Positions 1-9,997 of a stretch of DNA of 64,000 nt are shown in pieces. How positions within the stretch are numbered: the stretch's first letter is position 1; the number at the start of each line of letters is the position of its first letter. The position numbers and the translations under genes were made by a program. The stretch covers positions 48,658,162-48,722,161 of the forward strand of contig CATQJL010000223.1 in assembly GCA_958299035.1 (NCBI GenBank). Direction: 5' to 3'. A model generated the notes under the pieces. It made no database searches. It was not told the DNA's origin and worked only from the letters and a program-made list of their open reading frames with translations. The DNA comes from Cylicocyclus nassatus (lineage: Eukaryota; Nematoda; Chromadorea; Rhabditida; Strongylidae).

Positions 1-813
1 AGGGTTAAACTAATCCTGGAGGGTTAAAACGTCAGTTATGCGTGCGCTGTGCAAACTCACATCACAGAATGCCTAAGTACGCTAAATTTACTTTATACTT
101 CTATTCTTTCACTGTTATAGTAGTATAACGAATGAGCTTCTAGCACTAGTTTTAATGATACATCTCTAGCATATTTGTGCAGAATCCAATCTTACAGCGT
201 GGGTTTATTTTCATGTGTGCAATTGTGCCGTGTAAATTCTTTTGCGTAGTTCGTTTTATACCGGGCTTGTGCTACTCTTTTAAGGGTCAATGCGTGTTAT
301 CATAGGAATTCTTCTGTTTTGGCACTTGTCAGAGTGGAATGCGCAACCATTTTTCCTCTTTGCATTCATTTGTCACCAAGCTAGGATTTTTTTTTCTGGC
401 GAAGTCAGTGTTTCATGTACTTCGAATTGAACACGAAACGAAGTTGAAACTAGATACTATAAAACAACTAATACTAAGCACTACAACACTCGTTGATCGT
501 TCTCTAAAACTATTAGATGCGAGTAGATGTTTGTATGAAGTGTTAGGGTAGAGTTAACCTTGCTCTGAGCTAGGGTTAAATTAACCCTGATGAATCACGT
601 AAGTTTAACCCTCCAGGGTTAGTTTAACCCTCGCGGTTCGTTGATGAATACGGGTTAGTCGCTTTCGGGGTGAAATTAATCCTCAAGGTTAGATTTAACC
701 CTCAGGGTTAAGCCTACCCTGTGTTTCATGAATACGGGTTAAACGCTTTCCAGGGTTAAACTAACCCTCCAGGGTTAGTTTAACCGTCGGGGTTCGTTGA
801 TGAATACGGCCAC
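1..813. repeat. TTAACCCT-rich repeat region
   Basis: The motif AGGGTTAA and its complement TTAACCCT recur at 1-30 and densely from about 550 to 810, often as close inverted pairs. A longer direct repeat containing GGTTCGTTGATGAATACGG occurs at about 627-668 and again at 763-809, so the block is partly tandem with a unit of roughly 135 bp. Between 30 and 550 I see AT-rich sequence and one 70-codon ORF (339-551) with no recognisable domain, which I do not call a gene. The motif is not the nematode telomere repeat TTAGGC. The block ends where RTE endonuclease coding sequence begins. Confidence 0.6.
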
Positions 814-3769
814 AGGACAGTCTCCACAAACGCCGACCTCCACGCTCTTCTCGACGCTGCAGAGCACATCAAGTACCACATCATTGCTCTGCAGGAAACG
901 AAGTCCAGGAAGAAGGACGTGCGACAGATGAGTGATGAGACTTTCATCATTCGTGGCATACCTTCGATAGTCTAGAAACAGGGCGTCAAAAGTGAAGGTT
1001 GTTTGAACATCTGACGTCATAAATAGTGAAGGTTGTTTAAAGAGGATCAGAGAAGAGAATATGACGTAAAACACATATAAAAAGCGAAAGAAACTGCTGA
1101 AAACCGGATAAAAACGCTGCAATGAGGTATGAAATCTTTCACTTGGCGGCTTTTCGAAGTGCAAGTTTTCGCTTCAGGACCAGCAATTCGCAACACGGGT
1201 TTTGATTTTTGATGCGTCCTTTAAATTTTTTTACCCCCGCAATGACGTGCCTGTTTCCTGGGACGTTGTCTGGATTGTTGCGCTTATTGTACTGAGCAAT
1301 AATCGCCCAAACTGGAAAAAAATTGATGCGAAAGCACTGAAACAGAACAAAGTGAAGAAAAACGCACTTTTCACGATTTTTCGCAAAAAGTTCCATCATA
1401 ATCGAAGAGGTAAGGGCTGGGTAGTTGTCTGCATTATGAAAAGAAGCAAGATCTATAGAATGCACAAGAAAACCGCGTGAACATAGTTAAACTAGGAGAA
1501 AAACAAGAGATTTTCGAAAACAAGGTTTTTGCCGGATTTCTCGATCAAATCAGAAAATGTGGTTCTGGGACGTTGTCAGCTAAAAATAGAGATCAAGAGC
1601 TTCAAAATGATATATAGCCTGCTAAAATCGGGCTCGAAACAGCGAAGAAAAGGGTACCAGAGCCAAATGCCCCGCGCCCCGCGTTTGGGGTAGCGAGGTA
1701 GCGCGCAGCGCGCGGAAACGCAGACGAGCAGCGGAGACAGACCAGAGCCGACGGGGCGTTTGGCTCTGGTCGTACATCTCCGCAGGGTCTCAACGAAACC
1801 CTGCAACATTATATATCATTCTGATCGTCATGACACGACGAGGAGAAGAGGAGAACTGACAACGTCCCAAGCTTTGAAGATCACTCATTAACGAGATAGA
1901 CCAGCGTTTTCCTGCGCGACTCTCTGCGCAAGACTTAAGCGCAGTTTCTCGTTTTTATTTAACTCTTTCCTAAACTTCTGGAACGCGATTCTGTTCAAAT
2001 AAGAGGATAACTGAGGAATTTTGTCTTGAATTCTAGCGAAATTACCACAAAAACCTTCTTTTTAAGGTAAAAAAGGCAATGAAAATGCAAATTCTCGGTT
2101 TCGCTGAGATAAGCTAAGGATATTATCCCCTATATTTGCTTCATTAACATTCGTTCCAGTGTAGTCAGGATAATAACATCCGGGGCGAAGCCCCGGATGA
2201 CTTCTTTTTTTAGGTGAAGGTTGTGTCCCCCCCCCATGGCCCTCAAATTGAAGGTTACCAGAGTACGTGGCTCTGTGTATCGAGGGTATGATTCGTGGTG
2301 AAAAGGTTCCATCACGAAACGTGGGAGGCGTCCGCTTTGCTTTGTCGTTCACCCATCTATCATCCATCTTGTCGATTCGCACGAGATCCTATCACCTCGA
2401 CTAGCCATCCTACGACTACGCCCTTCACGTCAGAAGACCATCAGCATCATCAACTGCTACTTGCCAAGATCAGCAGCTGATGACTCAGAACTAGATGCTT
2501 TCTAATTTCTACGGAAGCTGGAATTCGCAAAGGATTCAGCTGCATGGACCATATCCAGACGTTTTCGAGGGTCATAGAAGTCTGCCGGGAGTACCGACTG
2601 CCTCTCGTCCAACCTTTGTCGACTACGAGAAAGCCTTTGACAACGTCGAAACCAATGCCATCCTGTTTGCGCTAGTCGATCAAGGATTGGACCCAACTTA
2701 CTTGAGGACGTTAGCCGACTGCTACAAGGACCGTACAAAGACGATACAGCTATTCCACTGCCCCCTGACCATACCAATTGAGAAGGGGGCCAACAAGGCG
2801 ACACAATCTCGCCGAAGCTGTTCACCGCGACCTTGCAGTGGGTGATGAAGTCACTGGACTGGGACGAGATAGGCATACGAGTTGAAGAGAGATTCCTGTC
2901 CAACCTTCGTTTTGCGGACGACATCGTTCTCTTCTCGAGCAGTATCACTGAAGCAGAGACGATGCTGAAGGAAATGAACGAAGTAGGGAAGAAGATCGGA
3001 CTGCGAATACTCGGAAGAAGACTCAATTTATGAGGAACGCCCTTTGCGAAGATGCAGAAATGGAATTGGAAGACACCCCTATTACGGAGACGTCTTCTTA
3101 CATGTATCTCGGACGTTCGATGAACATGGAGAACGACTTGAGGGAAGAACTTAACAGGGGAAGAAGAGCAGCTTGGGCCGCCTTCGCGCCTCTGAAGAAA
3201 GCCATCGACCAACTGACGGACCCGGAGCTTCGTGCCCACCTGTTCGACTCAACATTCTCCCGGCGCTCTGTTACGCATCTGAGACTTGGGCAGATACTGT
3301 AGCCACGTCAAAAGCTTTACGGACCACTCACAGAGCGCTCGAGCGCAGTCTTCTGAAGATGACCCGACGCAAGCAACATCGAGTCGGACTTCGCAGTACG
3401 GATATGAGAAGAATGTCCCGTCTTCGTGACCCAGCGGAATACGTCGCGAAAGCCAAACACCGATGGGCCGATCACATAATGAGAAGAACAGACGACAGAT
3501 GGACACTAAGAACATCTGAGCGGATTCCTCGCGAAGCCAAACGTCCTCAGGAAGACCACCGAGATGGGCAGACGTGTTCGTGGAACGGATGGACCAACTG
3601 AGGAATCAGCTGGATACGACTTTCGCCCCTGGAACTCGTGGACGCAGCCACCGACGACGGCCAAGAAGATCCTGGATGTTTGAAGCGAGGGACAGGGAAA
3701 AATGGCAGCTTCTGTACTGGGGCCCGCACGTCACGTGAGAACGGGCCATCTAAGTATCTAAGTATCTAA
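814..3769 (+). pseudogene. RTE-type non-LTR retrotransposon, decayed and interrupted
   Basis: An ORF2-like endonuclease/reverse transcriptase relic. Bases 814-956 translate to the start of an apurinic endonuclease domain (ALQETKSRK, then a residue run ending FIIRG). The reading resumes after a nested element at 2291 ([12 protein letters not shown]) and continues as an RTE endonuclease to about 2510 ([13 protein letters not shown]). It then jumps directly to the RT at about 2517 (GFSCMDHIQT, VDYEKAFDN), so about a third of the protein between the mid-endonuclease and the RT fingers is deleted. RT motif FADDIVLF lies at about 2911. The C-terminal RTE region follows in shifted frames (YLGRSMNMENDL; HRWADHIMRRTDDRW). 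The element ends in short tandem repeats (TAAGTATC) at about 3750-3769, as RTE tails do. Several frameshifts and stops make it inactive. It is 5'-truncated at 814. Confidence 0.88.
957..2290. mobile_element. 1.33-kb TIR element with 8-bp target duplication, copy 1
   Basis: The octamer ATTCGTGG occurs at 949-956 and again at 2291-2298, and the interrupted RTE coding sequence reads on across it, so this is a bona fide insertion with an 8-bp target duplication. The ends are inverted: CATACCTTCGATA at the left, and the complement of the right end is CATACCCTCGATA (12 of 13 match). An 8-bp duplication fits hAT-like transposition, but the TIR does not begin with the usual CAGNG, so the superfamily is open. 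It has no transposase ORF; the short ORFs inside are not recognisable. A diverged second copy lies at 16165-17461, sharing the GC-rich block near 1660-1805 (CGCGTTTGGGGTAGCGAGGT). Confidence 0.85.
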
Positions 3770-4219
3770 CAAGGGAGTGGTCAGAAGTCGAAGTGGCCAA
3801 ACCAAACACGCTGTATACCATTCGATGCAGTATAAAACGCTGACTCCGAATCTGTCTTTCTTATCTGCTTCCCACTTCTGTGAACGAAGCTACAAGCCAT
3901 TAAAACCATTATTTTGCCAAGAATTTCGCGTCAGATTGAAAATTTAGCCGTGTAAAGCCACGTTCGCCTTATTGCTGGGCCAAAACATGCAGCTAGCCTA
4001 CTTCAAACTTTTAAAGAGAGAAGCTGGGCTAAAAGCGCAACAATGTGCTCAATTTCGCTGTTTTTATGCGTGATTTTTTCACAATAAAACCGCTTGTAGC
4101 TTCGTCCACAGAAGCGGGAAGCAGATAAGAAAGACAGATTCGAAGTCAGCGTTTTATACCGCATCGAATGGTATACAGCTTGTTTGGTTTGGCCACTTCG
4201 ACTTCTGACCATTCCCTTG
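3770..4219. mobile_element. fold-back MITE, TAA flanks
   Basis: A 450-bp element built of two long inverted arms: about 3770-3895 pairs with about 4095-4219 (the left begins CAAGGGAGTGGTCAGAAGTC, and the right end is its near-exact complement). It is flanked by TAA at 3767-3769 and 4220-4222, a 3-bp duplication of the PIF/Harbinger type. It sits exactly at the tail of the RTE relic. The loop carries no gene. Confidence 0.8.
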
Positions 4220-5098
4220 TAAGCATAAGGGCAAGAGGGTTTGGAAGCGCAGGCAAGCGGAGATGTTGGAAGCAGCCGAAGAAGATGTCTTACACACAAT
4301 TGTCAATAGGACTTTTGCAAACATTACTTACCTCTTGCAGCATCAATGCGAAACCTGGGCTGCGATTTCTTTTCGACATAAAGGCGCATAGTAATCCAAC
4401 AAAATCGTCACAGCGTAAAAAAGGCGCGGTCCCGACAGCCCAAAGCAAGTCACAACTTGAGCACGATAGTGCAATGGTCGCGACATAAGTTACGCGCTCG
4501 CGCGACACAAACCCGCAATGAATGACTCAAATAGCGGGAGAGGTACGCACTACAGACAGCGTTTCTGTGAGAATTCTCAGCAAAAGAGGGGTGCATAAGA
4601 GATATAGGTAAACGCCCGAGCCAATAAGTTGAAATTCAAGCAGCTTCGTGCTGAGCCTCGCCTGTGCATGAACAATAATCACTTTGTGATTGTGCGCACT
4701 AATATGGGTATATGGCAGGATATGGACACGTGCAGATAGCGCAGTGTGACAGTACAAGTCACAAGCAGAACAAGGTTGTTTTGCAAAGCGATAAGACAAC
4801 AAATGCTCACAATATTTATATTCCGATAAATATACTAGATCAAGGAGCTTCTAGAGAGTCTGAGTGAAGCTCAGCTCTAAAGACAAGTTGATCTCGCAGA
4901 TGATGGAGTTGTGCAAGGACCACGACACGGCTTCGCATGTCAAAGAGTCCGTTCAGACGCCGGCTGTTCATCGTTCTATTTGTCAACTATAAGGGCCGCA
5001 TACACTAACATGGCCGCGGGCAGGGGATCGCAGCTCAAAAGAAAGCTTCATATTCTAAAGCTCCAGATATCTGAATTTCACGCTGTCTACCTGTCCGC
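4220..5098. other. no gene seen
   Basis: I find no conserved protein, RNA gene or clear repeat here. Short ORFs such as 4168-4488 lack any recognisable domain, and their reading frames overlap the preceding fold-back arm. Confidence 0.5.
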
Positions 5099-5595
5099 AA
5101 GTACTCCTACTATCCTTCACTATGAATATGTTGAACAGGAGCGAGAAGCTGAACAAACCGCATTTTCCAGCTTTTGTGTGATCCCTGGTGATCCCCGGTG
5201 CTTTTCTTCAAAGTCATTTTTCTTCCTCCAAAGTTAACGAAAACCTTCCAAAGTTGTACTTATCATCTAACATAATCGTGTTAAGCATGTTGCTGATAAG
5301 AACAAATGAGTTTTTGAAAAATCGAATTTTTTGGTAAACCCCAAATTTCGACCTGTGGATCATCGAAAATTTCATGACTTCAAAACATCATTTGTTCTTA
5401 TCAGCAACATGCTTAGCACTGTTATGTTAGATGTTCAGTACAACTTTGGAAGGTTTTCGTTAACTTCGGAGAAAGAAAAATGACTTTAAAGAAAAGCGCC
5501 GGGGATCTTCAGGGATCACACAAAAGCTGGATGCGGTTTGTACAGCTTCTCGCTCCTGTTCAACATGTTCATAGTGAAGGATAGTAGGAGTACTT
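5099..5595. mobile_element. fold-back element, ~210-bp arms
   Basis: The left arm 5099-5309 starts AAGTACTCCTACTATCC, and the right arm 5388-5595 ends with its exact complement. Pairing continues with few mismatches through both arms, leaving about 78 bp of loop. It is immediately followed by a C-run and the end of an older hAT-like copy (CCGCCACTG-type end at 5611-5619). Confidence 0.78.
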
Positions 5596-5635
5596 ACCCC
5601 CCCCCTCGGTACGCCACTGGTATGTATGTATGTAT

Positions 5636-5901
5636 CAGTGACGGTCGCAGGATTTCGGACCGGGGGGTGGCAGCAAAAATTTTTTTCTAATGAATGTGCG
5701 TGGCTTCGCCACGCCCCCGAAAAAATTTTTTTACAAGGTTAATTTGAATTTTTGAAATTAAAAATTATTTTGATTGTTTACAAAAATAAACAAGTCATTT
5801 GCGCATTTTTATAACCCACGTAAGTAAATTTTGGAAATTTCGCGACCCATTCTCGGGAGGGGGGGGGGCGCCCCCCCCCCCCCCGGCTCGGTCCGCCACT
5901 G
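5636..5901. mobile_element. hAT-like MITE
   Basis: A 266-bp element with hAT-type ends: left CAGTGACGG, right CCGCCACTG (complement CAGTGGCGG). Both ends are flanked by GTATGTAT (5628-5635 and 5902-5909), an 8-bp duplication. The surrounding GTAT microrepeat makes that flank partly ambiguous. The inside is AT-rich with G and C homopolymers and has no ORF. A similar right end directly before it (about 5598-5619, also followed by GTATGTAT) shows that a related copy occupied the same spot earlier. Confidence 0.72.
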
Positions 5902-6101
5902 GTATGTATGTATGTGTAAGTACCTTTTGCTTCAACCAGATCGACTGCTGAAAGGCGGAGCTTTACGACCTAGAAGCGTCGCTTCCTAGGCATGAAGCTC
6001 CGCGACGCAGCCTGCTCCTCCCACGCGAACATGCTCTCTGATCATCATTTAGCCTTAATTAGGTCACAGCGCGCCGCTTTGCCGCCGATTTGGTCGAAGC
6101 A

Positions 6102-6162
<61 letters not shown>

Positions 6163-7339
6163 GCTTACAGAATGTGTAGTGTATATTTGTGCATGGACCG
6201 ATTCAGCTAAACAAAGAGATAAATCCACAGTGAGAAAGAGCATTCCAAGAATTCCAAAACATCCTAAAGGTAACTACTGTTTTTTACACGACCGGTTTCG
6301 GGGCTAAGAACTAGACCGGTAGTGTAGCTTTCTTGGTGCCCCATCATCAGTAGTTCCCAAGAAAGCTTCAAAAGGTATTCGTATACACAATTACTAAAGA
6401 GTGGTAACGAGCCAGAAACAATTATTAGAGTTAGCCAATTTAACAAAATATAACAGATGCAGCGTAGAGGATGGCGAACATGAGCACAAAGAGAGTGATA
6501 GACACGATGGCATGCATCAACTCAATTTGAATGTGACCTTGCTATTCCGGCGCGTTATCTTTAGTCCACAATTCTTGTAGGTCATGTATCAAAGGGAGAT
6601 GATTAGCCGTAGGAAAACTAATACTTCGCGTACATTGATTTTGTGAACCGACGGTTGTTTTGGGCTACATCTTGCGAAATTCGCCAGCTGTTCTAATGAA
6701 TTTACTGATTTGCTTCCTCGCATTTAGGGAAATGAAAGCTTCAATCATTATCAAGTCATTTTCCCGTTGTCATGTAAGCAGCAGCGATGTAAAGCTAATT
6801 ACCATTTGCTAATTAGCAGTAGACGGACAGAAGGCAAGTCCGTTTTACTGCAAAACTGCATGCGACAGAGAGACATTAGGCGAGCAGGGCGGTTTGATGC
6901 GGAAAAGTGTAATTGAAAAGAGTCTCTTTTGCTGCATGCCAGAATACCCTTTCACAATTCGGCTACACCAGGGCGGGATTCGAGATGAAACCCACTATTG
7001 TCATATAAACGTGAATAAGGAGATAAGTTTCGTTATAGCGCGGCTAAACAACTTGTGTTTGTTAACACTACGGCAGTTGAATTTATATCAAAGACATGTG
7101 AACTACACTAATGTTTCTTGAAAGTAAGCAAACGCCTTTTGACCGTTTATAAATTTCTTGATTCTTTGTCTTTGCCCTTTAGGTACCATTTAGTCCTTGG
7201 TTGGAACTTAGATTCACAAAACGGGTTTATCGATGGTTTCTCATCTGTTTAGAATTACGTTAGATAGCTTCAGTCTATAGCCAGAGTACACATATCGCAC
7301 CCAGCTAAAACACAGGATCTCACAAGACTGCGTCAACCT
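5902..7339. other. no gene seen; contains a TG microsatellite
   Basis: Apart from the (TG)n tract at 6104-6161, I see only AT-rich, non-coding-looking sequence. The small ORFs here (for example 6894-7121) have no recognisable domain. Confidence 0.5.
6104..6161. repeat. (TG)n microsatellite
   Basis: About 29 uninterrupted GT/TG dinucleotides, read directly from the sequence. The ORFs running through it (poly Val-Cys) are artefacts of the repeat. Confidence 0.97.
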
Positions 7340-9085
7340 TGGCTGCAGGGGTGCGGGAATTTATCTACCCAGAGAGGCATGCCGCCATGTAATTAGCAGG
7401 GGACATGAGAGGTCATGAACTGTCACGCTAATTTGCACCCAATTTGCACTGAAGACAGGCAGATTTTGCTCACAACAGAACGACATTATCCTACTGTGTA
7501 CGAAACCAAGATTTATTGAAATTTGAACTCAAAGTTCAGTATTAAATTTAGTCCAACTAGGGTAAAAATTTGTATTTAAGGGTAATCTGCCATGCTGGTC
7601 CCATATATGATGGTGGCTTTGCGTAAAAACTCAAAATTTTTTCTTTTGAATTTCAATCCTGTTTTCGAAATCTGGCAAAAAGCCCAAAATTGTCATTTTA
7701 GGGTTTTCCATGATGCTGTCTTCGAATATGCTAACGTTTTCGCCGGAAAATTCGGAAACTTTTTCTTTTGGAATTTTGACTTTTTCATAAATTTCACTGC
7801 AACTTTGATAAAACTGGAAAACAAATAAAAAAGAATGCTACTTTCAAAAGGACTAGAAAAAATGATATAAACTGCGAAATAAAATTTGAAAAAAAAGGTG
7901 AGAAAAAATAATGAAGCCGAAACTAAGTTTGAAGGGTTGGAAAAGATTTCCAGCTACCATCAAAATCTGTGCGTTATAAAATTATTCTGGACACTACAAT
8001 TACCCTAATTTCCGTGGTATAAGGCGCAGTAGCTTTCGCCGCGCGCGGACTGGTGTGTGATGACGTTCGCGATGCGCGACGTCGCATAAGCCGCCAATAG
8101 CAACCCCTTTTAAGCAGCAGTACTTTTTGCTCTCGTTCTTTATTATTCTCCTCTCAATAAAAATCAGTTTCAGAATAAACTTCTTTCTTATCTATTATTC
8201 TTCAAGAAGAACAGGAATAAAGCAAAAACAGTAACATCAAAATACCAGTAATATTATTGTAAAAGAAAGCATAGTGTCAGTACCAGTAGCATTATTAGAA
8301 ACGAAGGGGAGCACAATTGTGGCACCGGTGACGTCATTGAAAACAAGAAAAGGAATTATCTAAACACCATAAACACCATGAGAACGCCTTTCTCTCGCCT
8401 GTAGAAACGATATTGAAGTCATTCTGAAAAGAGTAAAAAAGTATTTGAAGGCATGATTTATGAGCAGTGAAGAACAATCATAGCACACTGAGTCTTTAGC
8501 TTGCTAAATTTGCAAAGGAAATTAAAAAGCGTTTTCGCGCCGTTGTTCGCTGCGGCAGGTGCGCCTTATAACCCGGAAATAGGGTAGTTTCCCTAAAGAG
8601 CAGCTACTGAATTATCACTTAATTCTTGAAAAGTGAACATTTGTATCGGTGGATTAGAGAATTTTATACTAAACCATTATCGTATTCGTAAAGAGCGCTC
8701 TTATAAACCCCCAAATCCAAGTTTTTATTCTGATTTGCCAAATATCGCCACTAAACATTGATTTTAATCCCGTCACAAAGCTCGGTTTCAAGCAAAACCA
8801 CCATCATTTTTGGAACCAGCATGGCAGATCACCCCTAAATACAAGTTTTTACTCTAGTTGGACTAATTTCACTACTGAACTTTGAATTAAATTTTCGATG
8901 AACCCCCGGTTTCGCACACTGTAAGATGATGTCGTATCTGTCGTGAGTAAAGTCTGCTTGTCTTCGGTGCAAATTGGGTGCAAATTAGCGTTGCTAACTT
9001 TTCATGACCTCTTATGTCCACCTGTTGATTACATGGCGGCATACCTCTCTAGATAGATAAATTCCGTTCCCCTGGCTGCAGGCGT
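7340..9085. mobile_element. large fold-back element with nested MITE
   Basis: Inverted arms of about 350-380 bp: roughly 7340-7720 pairs with 8690-9085. Matching landmarks are GCCGCCATGTAAT (left) against ATTACATGGCGGC (right), and GCTAATTTGCACCCAATTTG against CAAATTGGGTGCAAATTAGC. The arms are diverged by substitutions and small indels. The interior holds a second, TA-flanked MITE at 8003-8584. No transposase ORF is visible. Confidence 0.75.
8003..8584. mobile_element. TA-flanked MITE (Tc1/mariner-pogo type)
   Basis: The ends are inverted: left CCCTAATTTCCGTGGTATAA, right complement CCCTATTTCCGGGTTATAA, both followed by GGCGCA. TA dinucleotides flank it at 8001-8002 and 8585-8586. It is 582 bp with no coding capacity and lies inside the 7340-9085 fold-back, so it inserted later. 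Confidence 0.75.
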
Positions 9086-9973
9086 TCAATTCAAAATTAA
9101 GGTTTCTATAGCCATTTTCGACATTTTCATAACCTGCAGCTGCATTTTTGGAAACAGCGTGAAGAATAAGCTCAGATAAGCAAAAAACTTCCTGTTGAAG
9201 TTTTGCCTGGACGCTGTCTTTAACTTCTGATTTCGTAAAGCTTTCTGAGTGCCGTGATTACCGTTTCAATGGAGCACTGAAATAGCAGTTGTTACGGTTA
9301 TGTCATAATTCATGGATGAAGCATTATGAAAGCGCAAATTTCACGATTAGAGTCAAATGCTGTATTTAGTCCAAGTCAAGATCGGTTTGTTGGTGCCCTG
9401 GTGAGAGTTGTAGCAATTTCACGCTCGAAATCCTGCTTAATCTCACTGTACTACATCAATGAAGCTATATGTGATTTAAAATGTAGATCTAAGTTTGAGC
9501 CGGCTCTACAAAATGGTATTTATTGGAAGGCACTGAAGCGATGTACCGTCCAAACCGTTCACATCTTTTGAGAGTAAATTGACGGAACTGCCCGCGATGC
9601 AAGTGTATAACATTTCGACAAGCACCTAGCAGTACACGTGCTGCTTTTACCTCTGACAGCAAACCATCTCTATTTCTTATGCTTCTTTTGTTATAGCATT
9701 AAGACTGAGACTTTCTTCTGTTACAGCATTCAGATTAGGACTGATACCAACTATGCTGAAAGACTGACATCTCAGCAATGTCGATTTTTTCAGAGTCCAA
9801 TCGAAAGCAAATCATCATTATCTATTCGAACGAACTTGTAGATTGCAGAAAAAAAGTCCAAGCTTCAGGAAAACAACAGTCATATCAAAGCACATTATCT
9901 CTAATTTATAAAATGCGTTCTCACAATAATCCCTTCACAAACTCGCTAACTAAAGTATTCACAAAGCTCCCAA
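9086..9973. other. intergenic, upstream of the repeat-protein gene
   Basis: AT-rich sequence with no recognised gene. Around 9205-9232 it has a string ending GGACGCTGTCTTTAA that resembles the right terminus of the TTAA-flanked MITEs described elsewhere in this window, but I could not find its partner end. Any promoter of the downstream gene would lie here; no specific element is identifiable. Confidence 0.45.
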
Positions 9974-9984
9974 AATTTTTTCAG
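9974..9984 (+). promoter_or_regulatory. probable trans-splice acceptor
   Basis: The string ATTTTTTCAG ends 13 bases before the ATG at 9998. In nematodes such a U-rich TTTCAG just upstream of a start codon usually accepts a spliced leader. No transcript evidence is available here. Confidence 0.6.
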
Positions 9985-9997
9985 GATTCAATCAAAA

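Noticed and set aside
550..813. Telomeric repeat
   Set aside because: The motif is TTAACCCT/AGGGTTAA in inverted pairs, not the nematode TTAGGC array, and it is flanked by ordinary repeats.
6104..6307. Val/Cys-rich ORFs
   Set aside because: Produced by the (TG)n microsatellite.
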